Positions 57,165 through 64,000 of a stretch of 64,000 nt of DNA are shown in pieces (position 1 is the first letter of the stretch; every line of letters starts with the position of its first letter). The stretch covers positions 620,001 through 684,000 of the forward strand of contig NZ_BIFS01000002.1 in NCBI RefSeq assembly GCF_003967555.1, in the 5' to 3' direction. The stretch is from Dictyobacter kobayashii (GTDB lineage Bacteria > Chloroflexota > Ktedonobacteria > Ktedonobacterales > Ktedonobacteraceae). A program made the position numbers and the translations under genes. The notes below the pieces were generated by a model. The model was not told where the DNA came from and ran no database searches. It saw only the letters and a list, made by a program, of their open reading frames with translations.

Positions 57165-57560
57165 ATGGAAAAACGAGAGGCACTCGATCCAAATCTGGTA
57201 AGTGACTTTGTAGGGAATGCTCATGGTGATCTCAATCGCGTTAAAGAGCTGCTGGCACAGGAGCCTGCATTACTTAATGCTGCCTGGGACTGGGGCGGTG
57301 GCGACTGGGAGACTGGGCTAGGAGCCGCGTCACATATGGGGCGCAAAGATATCGCGCTCTTTCTGATTGAAAATGGGGCTCGCACTGATATCTTCTCTGC
57401 TGCTATGCTTGGTCAGCTGGATACCGTCCAGTCGATCCTCACAGCCTATCCCCATCTACTCCACTCTAAAGGTCCCCACGGTATCTCTCTCATCACGCAT
57501 GCTCAGGCTGGAGGTGAAGAGGCCAGCGCAGTCCTACACTATCTCGAAACGCTCAGCTAA
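57165..57560 (+). CDS. Ankyrin-repeat protein
   Basis: About 131 residues with two to three ankyrin-like units: AHGDLNRVKELLAQEPALLN, AASHMGRKDIALFLIENGAR and AAMLGQLDTVQSILTAYPHL, ending in a short helical cap. A small cytoplasmic protein-binding module. The ATG at 57165 lies seven bases after AAAGGAG; the ATG at 57159 is too close. It follows the membrane protein gene by 150 bases on the same strand. Confidence 0.85.
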   Translation: MEKREALDPNLVSDFVGNAHGDLNRVKELLAQEPALLNAAWDWGGGDWETGLGAASHMGRKDIALFLIENGARTDIFSAAMLGQLDTVQSILTAYPHLLHSKGPHGISLITHAQAGGEEASAVLHYLETLS

Positions 57561-57580
57561 GCTATCTCAGAGTGCGCCTT

Positions 57581-57617
57581 ACTCCAATCATCATGGGAAG
57601 CGTGCCACTCTTGCGCG
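57581..57617. repeat. Second copy of the dispersed repeat seen at 56183
   Basis: ATCATCATGGGAAGCGTG at 57587-57604 is identical to 56191-56208, and the flanks are similar for about 40 bases in total. Confidence 0.6.
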
Positions 57618-57643
57618 GACGTGCGCTGGCGCGCCCGCACCTT

Positions 57644-57701
57644 GTTTTATTATGTGGTGCAAAAGTGCGCCCGGGCGCACTTTTGCACCACATAATAAAA
57701 C
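57644..57701. repeat. 58-bp perfect palindrome
   Basis: All 58 bases pair around the centre CCC|GGG at 57672/57673. Immediately to the right is another hairpin (57702-57713 with 57717-57728). It lies between the convergent ankyrin and clpE genes, left of the clpE terminator. Confidence 0.9.
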
Positions 57702-57739
57702 TTCTTGAGCGCCTTTGGCGCTCAAGAAAAAAGAAAAAA

Positions 57740-57771
57740 AGAGCCAGGTTGCTTTGATACAACCTGGCTCT
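57740..57771 (-). terminator. Rho-independent terminator of the first clpE gene
   Basis: AGAGCCAGGTTG (57740-57751) pairs with CAACCTGGCTCT (57760-57771). On the minus strand a run of T with one C follows. Confidence 0.88.
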
Positions 57772-57808
57772 CAACATACATCGAGGATGTATTATTTGTG
57801 ATTGTGAC

Positions 57809-60040
57809 TTACGCGCTCACAGTCTCATGGGCACGCACAACCACCTTGCCATCTTCAAGCGTTAACAGGGCCTGCTGACCGCTGGCGATGGTGCCATCCA
57901 GGATGGCGTCGGCCAGGGCATCATCGATGTAGCTCTGGATCGCTCGACGCAATGGACGAGCTCCATACTCTTCATCGAAGCCCACCTTGAGCAAGAAGTC
58001 ACGCACCTCGTCGCTCACCGTCAACTCGATCTGCTGCTCCTGCAAGCGTCCACGCACCTGAGCCAGCAGCAGGTCGACGATCTGGTAGAGCTCCTCACGT
58101 CCCAGCGTGTGGAAGACCACAATCTGGTCGATACGGTTGATGAACTCGGGCCGGAACGCTCGCTTCAAGCCTTCCATCGCCTTGGAGCGCATCACCTCGT
58201 GCTGCTCATCTTTGGCCTCATCACCCTTGCGGGTGCTAAAGCCCATGTTGACCGCACGCTTGAGGTCAGCACTGCCGGCATTACTGGTCATGATCACCAC
58301 CGTGTTCTTGAAGTCCACGGTGCGACCCTGCCCATCGGTCAGGCGTCCATCATCCAGGATCTGCAACAAGGAGTTGAAGACCTCCGGATGCGCCTTCTCG
58401 ACCTCGTCGAGCAAGATCACGCTATAGGGACGGCGGCGCACCTGCTCGGTGAGCTGCCCACCATCATCATGACCGACATAGCCCGGAGGGCTCCCGAACA
58501 GACGAGAGACGGTATGTGGCTCCATATACTCCGACATATCCAGCCGGATCATATGGTCCTCGCCCCCGAAGAGCTCAGCGGAGAGCGCCTTGGCCAGCTC
58601 GGTCTTACCGACGCCGGTCGGTCCCAGGAACAGGAACGAGCCAATCGGACGTTTGGGATCTTTCAGACCCGCACGCGAACGGCGGATCGAACGAGCCACC
58701 GCGCTGATCGCCTCATCCTGACCAATGACACGCTGGCGCAGATCCCCTTCCAGGGTTAAGAGGTTTTTACGCTCGCTCTCCAGCATCTGGGTCACCGGAA
58801 CGCCGGTCCACAGCTCGACCACCTGCGCAATCTGCTCAGGCGTCACCAGCAAGGAGAAGGTGGCATCGCTTTGATTGCGTGCCTGCTCTAGTTTCTGCTG
58901 TACCTGCAATTCTTGCTGGCGCAACTGGGCGGCCTTCTCGTAATCTTCGGCCTCCGCAGCGGCCTCTTTCTGCTGCTGCAGATCCTTCAGTTCTTTCTCT
59001 AAGGTTGAGGGGTTGACCAGGCCCTTGTCACTGGCTTCGAGCACCAGGGCAGAACCGGCTTCATCCATCACGTCGATGGCTTTGTCAGGCAGGAAACGAT
59101 CATTGATGTAGCGATCAGAGAGCTTGACAGCCGCTTCAATCGCCTCATCGGTGATGCTGACACCATGGTGGGCCTCATAGTTGGGGCGCAGCAGTTGCAG
59201 CATCTGGATCGCCTCTTCCACCGAAGGCTCATCGACCTTGACCGGCTGGAAGCGCCGCTCCAGGGCGGCATCCTTCTCGATGTGCTTGCGGTACTCGTCC
59301 AGGGTCGTCGCGCCGATACAGCGCAACTCACCACGGGCCAGCGCCGGCTTGATCATATCCGCAGCACCCACAGAACCCTCGGCTCCGCCAGCGTTAACCA
59401 CGGTATGCAGCTCATCGATAAAGACAATTACTTCGGGAGCTGTACGCAACTCTTCCAGAATGGATTTGATACGCTGCTCAAATTGTCCCCGGAACATTGC
59501 ACCGGCAACCATACCACCAATATTCAAAGTTACCACGCGTTTGCCGCGCAGATTAGCGGGCACATCTCCGCTGACAATCTTACGGGCCAGGCCTTCGACG
59601 ATCGCCGTCTTACCGACACCCGGCTCACCAATCAGGACCGGATTATTCTTCTGCCGGCGTCCCAGGATGGTGATCATGCGGCGTAACTCACGCTCGCGGC
59701 CAGCGGCAGGATCTAATTTGCCCTCGGCAGCCTCGGCGGTCAGGTCACGACCATATTCATCAAGGGTTGGTGTCTTACTGCGCTTCGCTTGCTTTTCAGC
59801 GGTCGCGGTATTCACTCCTCCCGCACGAGCGGCGGAAGCGAAAGGATTTGTATTGTTGTTAGCGGCAAAACCAAAGGGAGCACCGGCGGATTCAGAATCA
59901 CCGAAACCACCCATCTGGTCCAACGAGTCCATAAGTTCTTCTACGCAGGACTGGCAAAGGAAATGGGCTTCACGTTTACCGTTAACCATCGCCTCAACAC
60001 GAACCTGGGCAGGATTCTTCTGACAGCGTTCACACTTCAT
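57809..60040 (-). CDS. clpE: ClpE-type AAA+ chaperone (ATP-dependent Clp protease ATPase)
   Basis: About 743 residues. The N-terminal zinc finger MKCERCQKNPAQVRV..FLCQSCVEEL (CxxC twice) marks the ClpE branch, replacing the Clp_N repeats of ClpC. AAA1 (about 110-320) has Walker A GEPGVGKTA and VIVFIDELHTV. A UVR-like coiled insert (about 345-385, LKDLQQQKEAAAEAEDYEKA) follows. AAA2 has GPTGVGKTELAKAL and VILLDEVEKAHPEV, and the C-terminal D2-small domain. It should unfold damaged proteins for ClpP. Nearly identical in sequence to the next gene over long tracts. The leader contains AGGAGCATACA, and a CIRCE-like site is upstream. Confidence 0.93.
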   Translation of the reverse strand: MKCERCQKNPAQVRVEAMVNGKREAHFLCQSCVEELMDSLDQMGGFGDSESAGAPFGFAANNNTNPFASAARAGGVNTATAEKQAKRSKTPTLDEYGRDLTAEAAEGKLDPAAGRERELRRMITILGRRQKNNPVLIGEPGVGKTAIVEGLARKIVSGDVPANLRGKRVVTLNIGGMVAGAMFRGQFEQRIKSILEELRTAPEVIVFIDELHTVVNAGGAEGSVGAADMIKPALARGELRCIGATTLDEYRKHIEKDAALERRFQPVKVDEPSVEEAIQMLQLLRPNYEAHHGVSITDEAIEAAVKLSDRYINDRFLPDKAIDVMDEAGSALVLEASDKGLVNPSTLEKELKDLQQQKEAAAEAEDYEKAAQLRQQELQVQQKLEQARNQSDATFSLLVTPEQIAQVVELWTGVPVTQMLESERKNLLTLEGDLRQRVIGQDEAISAVARSIRRSRAGLKDPKRPIGSFLFLGPTGVGKTELAKALSAELFGGEDHMIRLDMSEYMEPHTVSRLFGSPPGYVGHDDGGQLTEQVRRRPYSVILLDEVEKAHPEVFNSLLQILDDGRLTDGQGRTVDFKNTVVIMTSNAGSADLKRAVNMGFSTRKGDEAKDEQHEVMRSKAMEGLKRAFRPEFINRIDQIVVFHTLGREELYQIVDLLLAQVRGRLQEQQIELTVSDEVRDFLLKVGFDEEYGARPLRRAIQSYIDDALADAILDGTIASGQQALLTLEDGKVVVRAHETVSA

Positions 60041-60270
60041 GTAGTTGTATGCTCCTCACTATATATATTCGATGGAGTTTGCGCTTCCTCGACCAGGCCA
60101 ATGGGCCGGGATGAAACACACACTCCGAGGAAACAAGCATCTTATAACAAATGACTGGCGAGCAAATCGAATAAATTCAATCTTTTATTTTTTGTATTTT
60201 CTCGTACTCGCACTGACTATTTATTCATACATCTATGATAACGGTAGAGTAGGATTGATTATTCCCACTT

Positions 60271-60297
60271 CTGGCAGTCTATTTAAAAGATTGCCAA
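60271..60297 (-). promoter_or_regulatory. CIRCE-like inverted repeat upstream of the first clpE
   Basis: CTGGCAGTC - 9 bases - GATTGCCAA, with the exact 9-base spacing of CIRCE. The half-sites deviate from TTAGCACTC/GAGTGCTAA, but the flanks (TTATTCCC before, TTGCTTAT after) match the operator at 62909-62935. The remaining 470-base gap contains no gene. Confidence 0.55.
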
Positions 60298-60450
60298 TTG
60301 CTTATGATAACAGGAGGATCGAATCGCTTATTCCCTCCTTCTATAGCTTTAGCGGGCCGCTTTTTATTTTGTACGCGTAAGCGCTAGATTTAGATGTAGC
60401 CACTCACGAAGAGCTGCCACTACTAATCGGTTAGCCAAACCAAAAATAGC

Positions 60451-60491
60451 TTCAGGCAGAAGAGATTGTTGGATTATCTCTTCTGCCTGAA
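60451..60491 (-). terminator. Terminator of the second clpE gene
   Basis: Perfect 16-bp arms (60451-60466 and 60476-60491); on the minus strand followed by GCTATTTTTGG. Confidence 0.88.
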
Positions 60492-60510
60492 GCACAGGGG
60501 AATATCAGGT

Positions 60511-62732
60511 TTACGCCTGGACGGTTGCGGGCACTTGCACCGCAACCTTACCATCTTGCATGGTCAGCTGGGCCAACTGACCACTGGCGATGGTGCCATC
60601 CAGGATGGCGTCGGCCAGGGCATCATCGATGTAGCTCTGGATCGCTCGACGCAATGGGCGAGCTCCATACTCTTCATCGAAGCCCACCTTGAGCAAGAAG
60701 TCACGCACCTCGTCGCTCACCGTCAGCTCGATCTGCTGCTCCTGCAAGCGTCCACGCACCTGAGCCAGCAGCAGGTCGACGATCTGGTAGAGCTCCTCAC
60801 GTCCCAGCGTGTGGAAGACCACAATCTGGTCGATACGGTTGATGAACTCAGGCCGGAACGCTCGCTTCAAGCCTTCCATCGCCTTGGAGCGCATCACCTC
60901 GTGCTGTTCATCTTTGGCCTCATCACCCTTGCGGGTGCTAAAGCCCATGTTGACCGCACGCTTGAGGTCAGCACTGCCAGCATTACTGGTCATGATCACC
61001 ACCGTGTTCTTGAAGTCCACGGTGCGACCCTGCCCATCGGTCAGGCGTCCATCATCCAGGATCTGCAACAAGGAGTTGAAGACCTCCGGATGCGCTTTCT
61101 CGACCTCGTCGAGCAAGATCACGCTATAGGGACGGCGGCGCACCTGCTCGGTGAGCTGCCCACCATCATCATGACCGACATAGCCCGGAGGGCTCCCGAA
61201 CAGACGAGAGACGGTATGTGGCTCCATATACTCCGACATATCCAGCCGGATCATATGGTCCTCACCCCGAAGAGCTCGGCGGAGAGCGCCTTGGCCAGCT
61301 CGGTCTTACCGACGCCGGTCGGTCCCAGGAACAGGAACGAGCCAATCGGACGTTTGAGATCTTTCAGACCCGCACGCGAACGGCGGATCGAACGAGCCAC
61401 CGCGCTGATCGCCTCATCCTGACCAATGACACGCTGGCGCAGATCCCCTTCCAGGGTTAAGAGGTTTTTACGCTCGCTCTCCAGCATCTGGGTCACCGGA
61501 ACGCCGGTCCACAGCTCGACCACCTGCGCAATCTGCTCAGGCGTCACCAGCAAGGAGAAGGTCGTCTCAGACTCTGAGCGGGCTTTCTCAAGCTTCTGCA
61601 GGGTCAATAGCTCCTGCTGACGCAGTTGGGCAGCCTTCTCGTAATCTTCGGCCTCCGCAGCGGCCTCTTTCTGCTGCTGCAGGTCTGCCAGTTCTTTCTC
61701 CAAGATCGAGGGATTGACTAATCCTTTGTCGCTGGCTTCGAGCACCAGGGCAGAACCGGCTTCATCCATCACGTCGATGGCTTTGTCAGGCAGGAAACGA
61801 TCATTGATGTAGCGATCAGAGAGCTTGACAGCCGCTTCAATCGCCTCATCGGTGATGCTGACACCATGGTGGGCCTCATAGTTGGGGCGCAGCAGTTGCA
61901 GCATCTGGATCGCCTCTTCCACCGAAGGCTCATCGACCTTGACCGGCTGGAAGCGCCGCTCCAGGGCGGCATCCTTCTCGATGTGCTTGCGGTACTCGTC
62001 CAGGGTCGTCGCGCCGATACAACGCAACTCGCCACGGGCCAGCGCCGGCTTGATCATATCCGCGGCACCAACGGAGCCTTCAGCGGCACCGGTACCAACT
62101 ACGGTATGCAACTCATCAATAAAGACGATCACTTCGGGGGCTGTACGCAACTCTTCCAGAATAGATTTGATGCGCTGCTCAAATTGTCCTCGGAAAGATG
62201 CACCGGCAATCATACCACCCATGTTCAATGAGATGACACGTTTGCCGCGCAGGTTAGCGGGCACATCTCCGCTGACAATCTTACGGGCCAGGCCTTCGAC
62301 GATCGCCGTCTTACCGACGCCCGGCTCACCAATCAAGACCGGATTATTCTTCTGCCGGCGTCCCAGGATGGTGATCATGCGGCGTAACTCACGCTCGCGG
62401 CCAGCGGCAGGATCTAATTTGCCCTCGGCAGCCTCGGCGGTCAGGTCACGACCATATTTATCTAACGTAGGGGTTTTACTCTGGGTCTCCTGGCGCTCAG
62501 CGGTTGCAGTACTGGCACGGGCAGCAGAGGCAGAGGAATTTGTATTGCTATTGGCGGTAAAACCAAAGGGAGCACCAGAAGCCTCTGGGCCATCAAAACC
62601 CTCAGCCTGTTCCATTACTCTCATCAGTTCGTCAACACAGGACTGACAAAAGAAATGAGACTCACGGCGCCCCTCCACCATTTGATCAACGCGGACCTGG
62701 GCAGGATTTTTCTGGCAGCGTTCACATTTCAT
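60511..62732 (-). CDS. clpE: Second ClpE-type AAA+ chaperone (single-base frameshift)
   Basis: About 740 residues after correction. Same architecture as its downstream neighbour: zinc finger MKCERCQKNPAQVRVDQM..FFCQSCVDEL, AAA1, coiled insert, AAA2. The frame breaks after KTELAKALSAELFG at the CCCC run 61265-61268. The sister gene has CCCCC at 58563-58567, so the paralog shows directly which base is missing. The N-terminal 110 residues and a patch of the coiled insert differ clearly between the copies, while most other stretches are almost identical in DNA. The leader holds AGGAGCATACA, with three CIRCE-like sites upstream. Confidence 0.9.
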
Positions 62733-62838
62733 TATATGTATGCTCCTAACTTTATCATTTATATGTAGCAGGGAAACTGCCTCTTGCAGGATCCCTTTTA
62801 GGAATTTTTCGATCTTCCCTTAGCAGTGCGGGAAAGCA

Positions 62839-62865
62839 TTAGCACTCTCAAATCTTCACTGCTAA
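62839..62865 (-). promoter_or_regulatory. CIRCE-like element 1 upstream of the second clpE
   Basis: TTAGCACTC - 9 bases - CACTGCTAA. The left half is the exact CIRCE half-site; the right matches 7 of 9. Another TTAGCAGTG at 62820-62828 is the perfect complement of the right half, so sites overlap here. Confidence 0.75.
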
Positions 62866-62908
62866 TTCACTTATATTAACGATCGCTCGGGTTCTTTTAT
62901 TCCCGACT

Positions 62909-62935
62909 TTAGCATTCTTTTGACGAGATTGCTAA
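62909..62935 (-). promoter_or_regulatory. CIRCE-like element 2 upstream of the second clpE
   Basis: TTAGCATTC - 9 bases - GATTGCTAA. Seven to eight of nine positions per half match the HrcA consensus. TTATTCCC lies about 10 bases to the left. Confidence 0.7.
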
Positions 62936-62977
62936 GTGCTTATAAAAACACATTCCTGAATCCAATTATTCCCATAT

Positions 62978-63004
62978 TTAGCAGTTCTAATTCTCGAGTG
63001 CTAA
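62978..63004 (-). promoter_or_regulatory. CIRCE-like element 3 upstream of the second clpE
   Basis: TTAGCAGTT - 9 bases - GAGTGCTAA, with a perfect right half. TTATTCCC again lies a few bases to the left. No gene is present between 62733 and 63094. Confidence 0.75.
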
Positions 63005-63094
63005 TCCGGTAATCATAAACGAAGGTTTTTGTAAGTCCTCAAACAAATATGCTGCGGGGCGGCTACTATATTTCACAAATTTCAGGGAAAGGCT

Positions 63095-63724
63095 TTATAA
63101 GGTTATATTCTTTGTGCCTTCACAAAGAAAGGTGAGCGCATCGGGGGTAATAACTTTGCCATAGAGATCATATTGACTGACCAGGCGCTTGTTCACATGC
63201 ACATCCAGTTGTACCGCCTCGTAGGCATGATCTCCTTTGCAGACATAACCCTCGCGTGTAAAGAGGCGCCGCGCGCGTTCATTATTATGCTGAAGCCAGG
63301 CCACGATGCGCATCGGCTCACCACCTGCATGCTGCTGTGTCCAAGCCTGAGCATAGCGCAGCAACCAGGTGCCGATACCGCGACCGGTGTACGCGGGATG
63401 CACACCCGACACATGATGAATCCTTACACATTGGCTTGTGTGCTCGGCATCGGCAAAAACTTTTTTCACATCAATGTAGCCAACGATCACATCATCGGGC
63501 GTCACAACGACCTGCGTATCATGCGCCAGGTCCAGGCTATGCCAGAATGCCTGGATAGCCACAATAGCATGTTCAGAGCTAGCATCAAGCGTAGCGAGCG
63601 GCTCAAGCTGCTGAGAATCTTCAGCATACGCGATGGCGGCCAGTAAACCCACCACATTCTCAGCATCTTCCAGCAGAACCGGGCGCACGATAAAATCATG
63701 AAGTAGTGCAATGTTCATCTGCAT
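63095..63724 (-). CDS. GNAT-family N-acetyltransferase
   Basis: About 209 residues. The acetyl-CoA-binding motif A is HHVSGVHPAYTGRGIGTWLLRYAQAW (pyrophosphate loop Q/R-x-x-G-x-G/A in the form TGRGIGT). DDVIVGYIDVKKVF forms the preceding strand and MRIVAWLQHNNERARRLFTREGYV the C-terminal strand-helix. The substrate is unknown. Two close ATGs (63724, 63718) both have AAGG upstream. Confidence 0.88.
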   Translation of the reverse strand: MQMNIALLHDFIVRPVLLEDAENVVGLLAAIAYAEDSQQLEPLATLDASSEHAIVAIQAFWHSLDLAHDTQVVVTPDDVIVGYIDVKKVFADAEHTSQCVRIHHVSGVHPAYTGRGIGTWLLRYAQAWTQQHAGGEPMRIVAWLQHNNERARRLFTREGYVCKGDHAYEAVQLDVHVNKRLVSQYDLYGKVITPDALTFLCEGTKNITL

Positions 63725-63817
63725 CCTTACGTCCTTTCGTTTACTACTTATATAATTGTAAAGACGTCAGCTCAATCAAAGCAGATGCATGTTATTAGTA
63801 AAGATTGGATAAATTCT

Positions 63818-64000
63818 ATGTCAGAACAGCCATACACCCACAATTATGCTACTAAAAGCATTCCAGACGTACTCTATACACGTGCGGAAGGTATACCACT
63901 CTATCTAAATATCATTCAGCCTGATCCACTGCCCGCTGAGCTCATGCCAGTGGTTGTATATATCCACGGGGGTGGCTGGGAGGGCGGAGATCATACTGGA
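63818..64000 (+). CDS. Alpha/beta hydrolase, N-terminal part (cut by window end)
   Basis: 61 residues are visible from the ATG at 63818: PDVLYTRAEGIPLYLNIIQP, then PVVVYIHGGGWEGGDHTG. HGGGW is the oxyanion-hole motif of the BD-FAE/hormone-sensitive-lipase type esterases. The catalytic triad lies beyond the window. Divergent from the GNAT gene. Confidence 0.82.
   Translation, partial: MSEQPYTHNYATKSIPDVLYTRAEGIPLYLNIIQPDPLPAELMPVVVYIHGGGWEGGDHTG

Noticed and set aside
58109..58759. Long + strand open frame inside clpE (also 60466-61422)
   Set aside because: Antisense shadow of the conserved AAA2 coding sequence; duplicated only because the clpE genes are duplicated.

Overview
The window reads as chromosome of a free-living, mesophilic, saprophytic bacterium of moderate GC. 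The most likely source is the Ktedonobacteria (Chloroflexota). This is inferred from gene content only: PadR regulators, TPR-CHAT proteins, a bacteriophytochrome kinase, ClpE-type chaperones with CIRCE-like operators, cytochrome bd plus heme A synthase, and many carbohydrate-active enzymes. No rRNA, tRNA, CRISPR array, phage or plasmid gene was seen.

Layout. 1-9600: a palindromic repeat fragment, a GMC oxidoreductase, an SDR, an SCP2-debranching-enzyme fusion divergent from a PadR/PP2C operon, an RRM protein, a Nif3-like protein and a MarR regulator. 9600-16700: a TIM-barrel isomerase with a PhyH dioxygenase, heme A synthase, and a Gfo/Idh/MocA - DUF993 - TIM-barrel catabolic operon. 16700-27200: a sugar-utilisation island (AraC, GH1, GH43-like, CUT1 ABC transporter, six-hairpin glycosidase, LamG remnant, nucleoside hydrolase). 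27200-31600: bacteriophytochrome kinase, CheY-like regulator and REC-PAS protein in one operon. 31850-34730: TPP-riboswitch-controlled ThiZXY-type importer. 34850-36350: an intact ISAs1-family element inserted at the edge of a MITE-like palindromic repeat. 36500-46250: alpha-amylase, SDR/AraC pair, a secreted protein, two paralogous helical proteins and a TPR-CHAT protease-like protein. 46380-52900: cytochrome bd operon with two small membrane proteins, KGG stress protein, MOSC-reductase-ferredoxin fusion, pentapeptide protein. 53250-64000: pullulanase, a membrane protein, an ankyrin protein, tandem clpE paralogs, GNAT, and the start of an alpha/beta hydrolase.

A striking overall feature is that nine recognisable genes are each broken by exactly one inferred single-base indel. 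Seven look like a missing G/C in a G/C run and two like an extra T/A. Correcting them restores family-typical proteins, so I treat these as intact genes with probable consensus errors and give the site in each entry. The best candidates for something little described are the TPR-CHAT / helical-protein locus (41461-46231), the SCP2-debranching fusion, the three-gene phytochrome operon that ends in a REC-PAS protein without output domain, the multi-CIRCE control of two tandem clpE genes, and several families of long perfect intergenic palindromes.
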